From NCBI RefSeq assembly GCF_042433055.1, contig NZ_JBHLWB010000008.1, positions 62,001-126,000 of the forward strand: a stretch of DNA of 64,000 bases, given 5' to 3'. Below, one piece after another: positions 25,183 through 32,960 of this stretch (position 1 is its first letter; each line of letters begins with the position of its first letter). A program made the position numbers and the translations under genes. Below the pieces are notes generated by a model. It ran no database searches. It was not told where the DNA came from and worked only from the letters and a program-made list of their open reading frames with translations. The DNA comes from Gallibacterium trehalosifermentans (GTDB taxonomy: Bacteria; Pseudomonadota; Gammaproteobacteria; Enterobacterales; Pasteurellaceae).

Positions 25183-26172
25183 TTAAAAATACCATTTTGC
25201 TAATAAAACACCCGCTGTAACTGCAATATTTAAACCTGAGGCAAGTTGATTCGAGCGGGAAAGTGCAATATTGGTTGCGTTAGGATCAAGCTCTTTCCAC
25301 ATATTTTCTGATAACACTAAAACGACTTTATCGGCAAATGTAGCGTGATCTAATGGGGTAGCTTGTTTGGCTAGACTTGCCCGAACAATCTGATAACCTG
25401 CTTGTTGTAGCTGATCAATCGCCAAGGTTGGGTGTTCGGTTTCAAATAAACGTAAAAACTCAATTCCGCCTTCAGCCACACGCATTGATGCAGGGCTTTG
25501 TACAAGATCAATATTGTCAGTAATGACATTTTGTACACCATAGAACGCTAACGTTTTGAGTACGCCACCAATATTTGCTGCATTACCGACACCATCTAAT
25601 AACACGATACAATCTCGTTGGCGTGGAATGGTTAAATAACCGCTTAAACTGAGAGGAGGGCGTTTCTTCACTAATAAACAGATCCCACCGTGGTGCTCAG
25701 TCCCTGTTACACGTTGCATTTCATCATTTTTGACCACGTGATAAGCTTTTTTATTATTAGCGAGATAACTCATCATTTCGCCTGCTTTTTTGCTTAATTC
25801 TTGTGTTACCCATAAACGCACAATATCTTGTGGACGATGTTCAAATAAGGTTAAGCAAGCTAATTCACCATAAACTTTCACTTCTTCAGCACGATTTTGA
25901 CGGATTTTTTCAGGAGCGCGAGGGGAAAGTGGTCCTGTTTTTTTCTCTTTTACCGCATGTGCAGAAGATTTAATGCGAACATTGACTTCACCTTGTGTTT
26001 GATTAGCTTTGTGAGCAGTAAGTTGTTGTTGCCCACCCCAAATTGATGTTTTTTCAACAGGTTTTTCACGGCGAGGCTTGTCAGAAAAGCGAGGTTTTTG
26101 TGGTTTAGATTGGCGTTTATCTTGATTGTTGGTACGGAATTTATTTTCTTGGAAAGTTGGTTTTTTATTCAT
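25183..26172 (-). CDS. yfiF: TrmH/SpoU-family RNA methyltransferase YfiF
   Basis: 329 residues from ATG 26172; a longer frame to 26244 has no supported start. The N-terminal 90 residues are basic and low-complexity (KPRFSDKPRREKPVEK). A substrate-binding domain follows, then the SPOUT fold with motif 1 VLLDGVGNAANIGGVLKTLAFYGV, motif 2 VLVLSENMW, and motif 3 NIALSRSNQLASGLNIAVTAGVLL. These form the knotted SAM site. The RNA target of YfiF is not established. Its stop is only 26 bases before the lipoprotein start on the same strand, so readthrough into the lipoprotein is possible. Confidence 0.82.
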   Translation of the reverse strand: MNKKPTFQENKFRTNNQDKRQSKPQKPRFSDKPRREKPVEKTSIWGGQQQLTAHKANQTQGEVNVRIKSSAHAVKEKKTGPLSPRAPEKIRQNRAEEVKVYGELACLTLFEHRPQDIVRLWVTQELSKKAGEMMSYLANNKKAYHVVKNDEMQRVTGTEHHGGICLLVKKRPPLSLSGYLTIPRQRDCIVLLDGVGNAANIGGVLKTLAFYGVQNVITDNIDLVQSPASMRVAEGGIEFLRLFETEHPTLAIDQLQQAGYQIVRASLAKQATPLDHATFADKVVLVLSENMWKELDPNATNIALSRSNQLASGLNIAVTAGVLLAKWYF

Positions 26173-26314
26173 TGGCTTGTATCTAGGTTGGTCGATAGGA
26201 AAATTTCGCACATTATAACTGAAACAGTTGAGATATATTAACAATTAATTGTAAACTTAGGCATTTCATATAAAAGCGGTTCCGTTGGGGGAGCTGCATA
26301 ACCATGATGAAGTT

Positions 26315-27670
26315 ATGTTACTATCAAGATTAGAACGTGCGAAAAGAAGGTTATCTCGTTTACCAGCGTTTGATTTAAATGAAGAACAAATTGAGATTCT
26401 GCCTTCAGCAAAAGCGTTTAAACAAAAAATTATTCAATTAATTCAACAAGTTGAAAGGCGAGTCTATATTACAGCGCTCTATTGGGAAAAAGATGAGGCT
26501 GGTCAAGAAATCCTCGAAGCAATCTATCAAGCTAAGCAAAAACACCCAAATTTAGATGTGAAAATTTTTGTGGATTGGCATCGTGCGCAGCGTGGGCGAA
26601 TCGGCGAGGAGCAAGGGAATAGTAATGCGGATTGGTATGCAGAAATGCGTCAAAAATATGGTATTGATGACGTGATTTTTTATGGCGTACCGATTAATAC
26701 GCGTGAAATTTTTGGGGTATTGCATATTAAGGGTTTCGTCTTTGATGATACGGTGTTGTATAGCGGAGCGAGTATTAATAATGTCTATTTACATCAACAA
26801 GATCGCTATCGTTATGATCGTTATCAAGTTATTACTCACCCGCAATTAGCAGATAGTTTTGTCGCGTTTATTCAACAACATCTTAATGATATTTCGGCAG
26901 TAAACCGTTTGGATCAACCTCGTAAATCAACACGGGAATTGCGCCCTGTGATTCGTTCTTTCCGAAAACATTTGGCATTCAGTGGGAAATATTTTTGCCA
27001 GAATCAGCCGTTATCTTTAGAGAAAATGAGCATCACGCCATTATTTGGCTTGGGCAAAAATAATTTGTTAAATAAGGTAATTGAAGCACTATTTTTGGTT
27101 ACCCAGAAAAAACTAACCATTTGTACGCCTTATTTTAATTTTCCTCGTTCGTTACAACAACGGATTCGTACGTTATTGCATGAGGGGAAAAAAGTAGAAA
27201 TTATTGTGGGGGATAAAACAGCAAATGATTTCTATATTCCACCATCAGAACCGTTTAAATTAGTTGGGGCGCTACCATATTTGTATGAGAAAAATTTGCG
27301 CCAATTTGCTAAACGTTTTGCAGAGTTTATTGATAATCAGCAATTAATTATTCGTTTATGGAAAGACGGAGAAAATAGTTATCATCTGAAAGGTGTTTGG
27401 ATTGATGATAATTATGTCTTGCTAACGGGGAATAATTTGAATCCACGTGCTTGGCGTTTAGATGCGGAAAATGGCTTATTAATTCACGATCCTGATCATC
27501 AATTAACGGAAAAAAACTGTACGGAATTAGCATTAATCCGAACACATACTACCATTTTGAGTAGTTATCAACAGCTCGAGAAGCCGAGTAATTACCCCGC
27601 ACCAGCACAGCGTGTATTACGCCGTTTTGAGCGGATTAAAGCCGATCATTTGGTGAAGATGATTTTGTAA
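26315..27670 (+). CDS. pssA: CDP-diacylglycerol-serine O-phosphatidyltransferase
   Basis: 451 residues from ATG 26315, chosen because MLLSRLERAK aligns with the start of E. coli PssA (451 residues); a TTG at 26285 is rejected. Two phospholipase D-type HKD motifs are present, HIKGFVFDD near residue 146 and HLKGVWIDD near 356, with VDWHRAQRGRIG and NADWYAEM upstream. The enzyme makes phosphatidylserine, precursor of phosphatidylethanolamine, at the inner membrane surface. Divergent from yfiF; followed 30 bases later by yicC. Confidence 0.93.
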   Translation: MLLSRLERAKRRLSRLPAFDLNEEQIEILPSAKAFKQKIIQLIQQVERRVYITALYWEKDEAGQEILEAIYQAKQKHPNLDVKIFVDWHRAQRGRIGEEQGNSNADWYAEMRQKYGIDDVIFYGVPINTREIFGVLHIKGFVFDDTVLYSGASINNVYLHQQDRYRYDRYQVITHPQLADSFVAFIQQHLNDISAVNRLDQPRKSTRELRPVIRSFRKHLAFSGKYFCQNQPLSLEKMSITPLFGLGKNNLLNKVIEALFLVTQKKLTICTPYFNFPRSLQQRIRTLLHEGKKVEIIVGDKTANDFYIPPSEPFKLVGALPYLYEKNLRQFAKRFAEFIDNQQLIIRLWKDGENSYHLKGVWIDDNYVLLTGNNLNPRAWRLDAENGLLIHDPDHQLTEKNCTELALIRTHTTILSSYQQLEKPSNYPAPAQRVLRRFERIKADHLVKMIL

Positions 27671-27700
27671 TTTAATGAATATTAAAGAGAAATGTTAGCA

Positions 27701-28561
27701 ATGATTTATAGTATGACGGCGTTTGCTCGCCAAGAAATTCAGGCAGAATGGGGGAGTGCGGTTTGGGAGATCCGTTCAGTAAATCAACGATATTTAGAGA
27801 CTTTTTTTCGTTTGCCAGAACAGTTCCGCGGCTTAGAAAATAATTTGCGTGAAATGCTACGTCAACGCCTTTCCCGAGGCAAAATAGAGTGTAATTTACG
27901 GGTTGAGTTAAGCCATAACAACACAGGTTTAACGCTCAATCAAACCTTAGCGACACAAGTCATTGATTCATTACGTTGGATTAAAACGCAGTTAAATGAA
28001 GGAGAAATCAATCCGATAGAGGTGTTGCGTTATCCAGGTGTAGTCGATGACCTAAGTGTGGATCTTGATGAAATTAATCAGGAAATTTTGCAGGGATTTA
28101 CTACCTTATTAACCGATTTTATTGCGATGCGTGCTCGAGAGGGGGAAAAATTATCAGAAGCAATTTCTTCACGTCTTGATGGCATTCAAAACGAAGTGAG
28201 TTTTGTGCGGCAAAAAATGCCAGAGGTTTTACAATGGCAACGAGAGCGTTTGTTGCAACGTTTTGAAGAAGTACAACTGCAATTCGATCCAACTCGTTTA
28301 GAACAAGAGATGATTCTGTTAGCACAACGTGTTGATGTGGCAGAAGAGCTTGACCGTTTAGAAATGCACATCAAAGAAACGAAAGAGATTTTACGCAAAG
28401 GTGGCGTAGTCGGTCGTCGTTTGGACTTTATGATGCAAGAACTAAATAGAGAATCCAATACATTAGCCTCTAAATCAATTAATACAGAGATTACTAACTC
28501 GGCAGTAACGTTGAAAGTGTTAATTGAGCAAATGCGTGAACAAGTACAAAATATTGAGTAG
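27701..28561 (+). CDS. yicC: YicC-family endoribonuclease
   Basis: 286 residues from ATG 27701, because MIYSMTAFARQEI matches the family start; an ATG three codons earlier is less likely. The N-terminal YicC domain has WEIRSVNQRYLETFFRLPEQFR, and the C-terminal DUF1732 region ends with GRRLDFMMQELNRESNTLASKS and VLIEQMREQVQNIE. E. coli YicC is an endoribonuclease acting on small RNAs. The length is normal. It sits between pssA and nagE on the same strand with its own apparent end; about 200 bases of regulatory DNA follow. Confidence 0.9.
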   Translation: MIYSMTAFARQEIQAEWGSAVWEIRSVNQRYLETFFRLPEQFRGLENNLREMLRQRLSRGKIECNLRVELSHNNTGLTLNQTLATQVIDSLRWIKTQLNEGEINPIEVLRYPGVVDDLSVDLDEINQEILQGFTTLLTDFIAMRAREGEKLSEAISSRLDGIQNEVSFVRQKMPEVLQWQRERLLQRFEEVQLQFDPTRLEQEMILLAQRVDVAEELDRLEMHIKETKEILRKGGVVGRRLDFMMQELNRESNTLASKSINTEITNSAVTLKVLIEQMREQVQNIE

Positions 28562-28644
28562 TGGGGTAATGCCTCACTACCTGTAACCTGAATGAAATAT
28601 CTCAGGTAAATTTATGAAGTATTACTTCATTTTTTATAAAATTT

Positions 28645-28666
28645 TAAAGTGATCATTATCACAAAT
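28645..28666 (+). promoter_or_regulatory. CRP-cAMP binding site upstream of nagE
   Basis: AGTGA-TCATTA-TCACA (28648-28663) matches TGTGA-N6-TCACA at 9 of 10 positions. Its centre (28655.5) lies about 61 bases before the transcription start predicted from the promoter below, the classic class I distance. Confidence 0.7.
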
Positions 28667-28680
28667 ATTATAATCTGTAT

Positions 28681-28709
28681 TTTACTTACATATTTTCACT
28701 TCCTATACT
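28681..28709 (+). promoter_or_regulatory. Predicted nagE promoter
   Basis: TTTACT (28681-28686), a 17-base spacer, then TATACT (28704-28709) give a sigma-70 promoter with start near 28716. The phasing with the CRP site supports catabolite activation. An alternative TATAAT at 28669-28674 would overlap the CRP site. Confidence 0.6.
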
Positions 28710-28762
28710 ACTTATTAGTTAATGCATATATTCCCCTCAAAACACAACATAAGGACTCCTTT

Positions 28763-30235
28763 ATGAATATTCTCTCTTATTTACAAAAAATAGGGCGAGC
28801 CTTGATGGTGCCAGTTGCGGCACTACCAGCAGCGGCTATTTTAATGGGTATTGGTTATTGGATTGACCCAGATGGTTGGGGTAGTAACAGTGCATTAGCG
28901 TCATTACTAATTAAGTCTGGTGCTGCCATTATTGATAATATGTCATTGCTTTTTGCAGTTGGTGTGGCATTTGGTCTTTCTAAAGATAAGCATGGTTCAG
29001 CTGCGTTATCTGGTTTAGTGGGTTATTTAGTGGTAACAACTTTACTTTCACCTGGGGCGGTTGCTCAATTAAAAGGTATTCCAGTTGATCAAGTCCCTGC
29101 GGCATTTGGCAAAATTAACAACCAATTTATTGGTATTTTAGTGGGAATTATTTCTGCCGAACTGTATAACCGTTTCTCTAAAGTAGAACTGCACCAAGCA
29201 TTGGCATTCTTTAGTGGTAAGCGTTTAGTGCCAATCGTCGTTTCTTTTGTAATGATTTTAGTCTCATTTATTCTCCTTTATGTATGGCCAGTAATTTTCA
29301 ATGGTTTAGTGGGTTTCGGTGAATCCATTCAAGGTTTAGGGGCTATTGGTGCAGGTATTTACGCTTTCTTTAACCGCTTATTAATTCCTGTTGGCTTACA
29401 CCATGCACTCAATTCAGTATTCTGGTTTGATGTGGCTGGTATTAATGATATTCCTAACTTCTTAGGTGGCGCAAAATCTTTAGCGGAGGGTAAAGCTATC
29501 CTAGGGCAAACGGGTATGTATCAAGCAGGGTTCTTCCCAATTATGATGTTTGGTTTACCAGCGGCAGCATTAGCGATTTACCATAGTGCAAAACCAGCGA
29601 AGAAAGCGGTAGTCGGTTCGATTATGTTTGCTGCTGCATTATCTTCATTTTTCACTGGCGTAACTGAACCATTAGAATTCTCCTTTATGTTTGTTGCACC
29701 AGTACTTTATCTCATTCATGCCTTATTAACTGGTGTATCTGTCTTCCTTGCAGCAAGCCTACATTGGATTGCAGGTTTTGGCTTTAGTGCAGGATTAGTT
29801 GACCTTGTGTTATCTTCACGTAACCCATTAGCAACACAATGGTATATGCTCATTTTGCAAGGTATCGTGTTTGCAGGTATTTACTATGTGTTATTCCGTG
29901 CTGTCATTAAAGCCTTTGATTTAAAAACACCAGGGCGTGATGATGAAAAAGATGATGCAACCGTTTCAACGACAAGCGAACCACAACTTAGCGCAGAAGC
30001 TAAAGTTGCTCGAGCGAAGAACTTTGTTGCAGCTTTAGGTGGATCAGCAAATATTAAAGAAATTGATGCTTGTATTACTCGCTTACGTTTGATTCTTGTG
30101 GATCGTAATAAGATAGATGAAAACAAACTAAAAGCGTTAGGCTCAAAAGGTAATATCAAATTAGGCGATAATGCTTTACAAGTGATTCTTGGACCAGAAG
30201 CTGAAATGGTTGCTGATGAGATGAAAAAACTATAA
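28763..30235 (+). CDS. nagE: PTS N-acetylglucosamine permease, EIICB
   Basis: 490 residues from ATG 28763 (AAGGA seven bases before). The IIC domain (about 1-390) begins MNILSYLQKIGRALMVPVA and has LLIPVGLHHALNSVFWF and the substrate glutamate motif GVTEPLEF. The IIB domain (about 415-490) carries the phosphorylated Cys in EIDACITRLRL. NagE-type order and N-terminus favour N-acetylglucosamine over glucose; the IIA domain is absent, so phosphate must come from another EIIA such as Crr. It is a single gene with a predicted CRP-dependent promoter and a palindromic terminator. nagA and nagB are not adjacent. Confidence 0.82.
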   Translation: MNILSYLQKIGRALMVPVAALPAAAILMGIGYWIDPDGWGSNSALASLLIKSGAAIIDNMSLLFAVGVAFGLSKDKHGSAALSGLVGYLVVTTLLSPGAVAQLKGIPVDQVPAAFGKINNQFIGILVGIISAELYNRFSKVELHQALAFFSGKRLVPIVVSFVMILVSFILLYVWPVIFNGLVGFGESIQGLGAIGAGIYAFFNRLLIPVGLHHALNSVFWFDVAGINDIPNFLGGAKSLAEGKAILGQTGMYQAGFFPIMMFGLPAAALAIYHSAKPAKKAVVGSIMFAAALSSFFTGVTEPLEFSFMFVAPVLYLIHALLTGVSVFLAASLHWIAGFGFSAGLVDLVLSSRNPLATQWYMLILQGIVFAGIYYVLFRAVIKAFDLKTPGRDDEKDDATVSTTSEPQLSAEAKVARAKNFVAALGGSANIKEIDACITRLRLILVDRNKIDENKLKALGSKGNIKLGDNALQVILGPEAEMVADEMKKL

Positions 30236-30247
30236 TGATATAAGATA

Positions 30248-30269
30248 AAGCCCCATCATGATGGGGCTT
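30248..30269. terminator. Convergent terminator between nagE and yqhD
   Basis: A perfect 22-base palindrome built of AAGCCCCATCA and its complement, followed by TAATTTTG. It ends nagE and, read on the other strand, yqhD. Confidence 0.75.
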
Positions 30270-30278
30270 AATTTTGCC

Positions 30279-31436
30279 TTAAAGTGCTAAACGTAAAATT
30301 TCTTCTGCCGCAGCATTATCGATATTTTTGTGTTCACCGATATTTTCACTACGATGTTCAGCAAGTTTCTTTAATACTGTTGGGAATTGGCTATCATCAA
30401 TGCCATAAGCAGATAGGCGAGTTGGTGTGCCCATTTGTTCAAAGAATGCACGTGTTTTTTCAATCGCAATGTTTACGCCCTCAGTTTCATCAATGCCTTG
30501 ATAACCCCAAACACGTTGAGCAAATTGGATTAATTTCGCTTTTTTGAGTTCACGTTGATGCCACATAATTGCAGGTACAACAATCGCTAAGGTTTGTCCA
30601 TGATCTAAACCATATTGTGCCGTGAGCTCATGTCCGATAGCGTGTGATGCCCAATCTTGTGGTACACCAACCCCTAAAATGCCATTCAACGCCATGGTTG
30701 CCGCCCACATAATATTAGCGCGCACACCATAATTTTCTGGTTCTGCTAATGCTTTTGGTCCTTCTTCAATCAATGTTGAGAAAACACCCTCAGCAAAGCG
30801 ATCCTGAATTTTCGCATTAACAGGATAAGTCATATATTGTTCAAAAGTATGTACGAATGCGTCAACGACGCCATTTGCCGTTTGTTTTGCTGGTAATGAA
30901 TACGTTGTTGTTGGGTCGAGAACGGAAAATTGGGGTTTAACAAGCGCTGAAAAGAAACCAAGCTTATCCTGTGTTTCTTTACGGCTAACCACTGCGTTGC
31001 CGTTCATTTCCGATCCTGTTGCAGGTAAAGTTAAAATTGCTCCGATTGGTAATGCACTTTTTATGACTTGTCCGTGGCTTTTTACAATTTCCCATTCATC
31101 ACCTTGATGGTTAATGGCAGCAGCAATAAATTTTGTACCGTCTAAAACAGAACCACCACCGACAGCCAGTAAGAAAGTTACTTGCTCTTTGCGCGCTAAT
31201 TCCACAGCTTGCATCAAGGTGCTGAATTGTGGATTAGGTTCAATGCCAGAAAATTCGATAATTTCAAAATCTTTTAGGGCTGTGATAACCTGCTCATATA
31301 CCCCATTTTTCTTGATACTTCCCCCACCATAAGTCATTAAAATTTTTGCTCCAGCAGGGATTTGCTGTTTGATAGTGGCAATTTGTCCTTTACCAAATAA
31401 CACTTTTGTTGGTAGATGAAGAGTAAAATTTTCCAT
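30279..31436 (-). CDS. yqhD: NADPH-dependent iron-type alcohol dehydrogenase / aldehyde reductase
   Basis: 385 residues of the group III alcohol dehydrogenase family. The N-terminal nucleotide-binding half has LMTYGGGSIKKNGVY and AVGGGSVLDGTKFIAAA. LTLPATGSEMNGNAVVS follows. The C-terminal half holds the metal ligands in DAFVHTFEQ, SHAIGHELTAQYGLDHGQTLA. Start, length and the GGGSVLDGTK form agree with YqhD, which reduces short-chain and toxic aldehydes with NADPH. The neighbouring yqhC regulator seen in E. coli is absent. A terminator precedes its start, so it is transcribed separately from ridA. Confidence 0.85.
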   Translation of the reverse strand: MENFTLHLPTKVLFGKGQIATIKQQIPAGAKILMTYGGGSIKKNGVYEQVITALKDFEIIEFSGIEPNPQFSTLMQAVELARKEQVTFLLAVGGGSVLDGTKFIAAAINHQGDEWEIVKSHGQVIKSALPIGAILTLPATGSEMNGNAVVSRKETQDKLGFFSALVKPQFSVLDPTTTYSLPAKQTANGVVDAFVHTFEQYMTYPVNAKIQDRFAEGVFSTLIEEGPKALAEPENYGVRANIMWAATMALNGILGVGVPQDWASHAIGHELTAQYGLDHGQTLAIVVPAIMWHQRELKKAKLIQFAQRVWGYQGIDETEGVNIAIEKTRAFFEQMGTPTRLSAYGIDDSQFPTVLKKLAEHRSENIGEHKNIDNAAAEEILRLAL

Positions 31437-31453
31437 AAAACACGCCTTTTACG

Positions 31454-31486
31454 AGATAAAAAATGCTTTCCAACATGGAAAGCATT
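31454..31486 (-). terminator. Terminator after ridA
   Basis: On the minus strand AATGCTTTCC pairs with GGAAAGCATT around ATGTT (31462-31471 with 31477-31486), followed by six T residues (31466-31453 side). It separates ridA from yqhD. Confidence 0.75.
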
Positions 31487-31507
31487 AAAAGAGATATTAC
31501 TAAAAAT

Positions 31508-31897
31508 TTATTTACGTACGGCAATCGCTTCAATCTCAATGCCGACATCTTTTGGTAAACGAGCCACTTCGACACAAGAGCGAGCGGGAAACGTTGGGTG
31601 ATTATTTTCTTTGAAGAAACGCTCATATTCCGCATTTACCGTTGCAAATTGATTAAGATCTTTCACAAATACAGTTGTTTTGACAATATCTGCGACTTTT
31701 AAACCAGCCTGTTCAATAATCGCTTTGATATTTTCTAAGGATTGGCGAGCTTGTGCCACAATATCACTTGGAATTTCACCTGTCGCTGGATTAACTGGAA
31801 TCTGCCCAGAAGTCAGCACTAAATTTCCTAAATCGACAGCTTGTACATAAGGACCGATTGCTGCGGGTGCTTTTTCTGTATGAATAATTTTTGTCAT
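31508..31897 (-). CDS. ridA: 2-iminobutanoate/2-iminopropanoate deaminase RidA
   Basis: 129 residues of the RidA/YjgF family. Landmarks are KAPAAIGPYVQAV, LTSGQIPVNPATG, KTTVFVKDL and the active-site RSCVEVARLPKDVGIEIEAIA with its conserved Arg and Glu. The trimeric cytosolic enzyme hydrolyses reactive enamine/imine intermediates released by PLP-dependent dehydratases. AAGGAAAT precedes the start. It follows argF by 40 bases and probably shares its transcript. Confidence 0.92.
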   Translation of the reverse strand: MTKIIHTEKAPAAIGPYVQAVDLGNLVLTSGQIPVNPATGEIPSDIVAQARQSLENIKAIIEQAGLKVADIVKTTVFVKDLNQFATVNAEYERFFKENNHPTFPARSCVEVARLPKDVGIEIEAIAVRK

Positions 31898-31937
31898 GGT
31901 TATTTCCTTTTTAGATTGAAAAATAGTTATTTTGTCA

Positions 31938-32939
31938 TTACGCCAGTGTTGCCACCATCACAGCTTTGATGGTGTGCATACGATTTTCTGCTTCGTCAAA
32001 AACAATAGAAGCTGGTGATTCAAATACCTCATCTGTAACCTCTAATCCTTTTAAACCATATTTAGCGGCAATTTCCTTACCAACGGTGGTGTGTTCATCG
32101 TGGAAAGATGGTAAACAGTGCATAAATTTCACATTTGGATTACCTGTTAATGCCATTAACTCAGTATTGACTTGATAAGGTTTCATTAGCTCGATACGTT
32201 CCGCCCAAGCACTTTCAGGCTCACCCATTGAAACCCAAATATCGGTATAAATAAAATCTACATCTTTCACGCCAGCCGCAATATCTTCGGTACAGGTAAT
32301 TTTTGCCCCTGTTTGTTTGGCAATATCGGCGACCTCATCTAATAATTTTTGTTCTGGGAAGAATTGTTTTGGGGCGACTAAACGTAAATCTAAGCCCATT
32401 AATGCTGCACCCTCTACAAAAGAGTTCCCCATATTATTGCGCGCATCACCTAAATAAGCCATTTTCATCTGATCTAAACGCTTGCCTTTACCATGTTCTA
32501 GCATGGTTAAAAAGTCAGCTAAAATTTGCGTTGGGTGAAATTCATCGGTTAAGCCATTCCATACAGGTACACCAGAATATTGTGCCAATGTTTCTACCAA
32601 CTCTTGCCCATAACCACGATATTGAATTGCATCATACATTCTGCCTAAAACACGAGCGGTATCTTTCATACTCTCTTTGTGCCCAATTTGTGAACCGCTT
32701 GGTCCAATATATGAAACATTTGCGCCTTGATCAAAGGCACTGACTTCAAATGCGCAACGGGTGCGAGTAGAGGTTTTTTCAAAAATTAAGGCAATATTTT
32801 TCCCTTTCAGACGTTGTTGTTCTGTACCAGCATATTTTGCTTTTTTTAGTTCAGCAGATAAATCAAGTAAAAACTGAATTTCTTGCGAGGTAAAATCTAA
32901 TAAACGTAAGAAATGGCGTTGACGTAAGTTTACTGGCAT
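31938..32939 (-). CDS. argF: Ornithine carbamoyltransferase
   Basis: 333 residues, full length. The carbamoyl phosphate site FEKTSTRTRCAFEVSAFDQGA, HPTQILADFLTM, and the ornithine-loop FMHCLPSFHDEHT are present. It makes citrulline from ornithine and carbamoyl phosphate. A catabolic ArcB role cannot be excluded from sequence, but there is no arcA or arcC neighbour. AGGGAG lies a few bases before the ATG, and mutS ends 21 bases upstream. I saw no convincing ArgR box in that short gap. Confidence 0.9.
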   Translation of the reverse strand: MPVNLRQRHFLRLLDFTSQEIQFLLDLSAELKKAKYAGTEQQRLKGKNIALIFEKTSTRTRCAFEVSAFDQGANVSYIGPSGSQIGHKESMKDTARVLGRMYDAIQYRGYGQELVETLAQYSGVPVWNGLTDEFHPTQILADFLTMLEHGKGKRLDQMKMAYLGDARNNMGNSFVEGAALMGLDLRLVAPKQFFPEQKLLDEVADIAKQTGAKITCTEDIAAGVKDVDFIYTDIWVSMGEPESAWAERIELMKPYQVNTELMALTGNPNVKFMHCLPSFHDEHTTVGKEIAAKYGLKGLEVTDEVFESPASIVFDEAENRMHTIKAVMVATLA

Positions 32940-32960
32940 AAGAACTCCCTATATATTTGC

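Noticed and set aside
28667..28676. TATAAT at 28669-28674 as the nagE -10 box
   Set aside because: It would place the CRP site over the promoter core; TATACT at 28704 with a 17-base spacer and CRP at about -61 fits activation better.
31390..31635. Minus-strand open frame overlapping ridA and yqhD starts
   Set aside because: It is a different frame of ridA and the intergenic terminator; ridA has clear family motifs.
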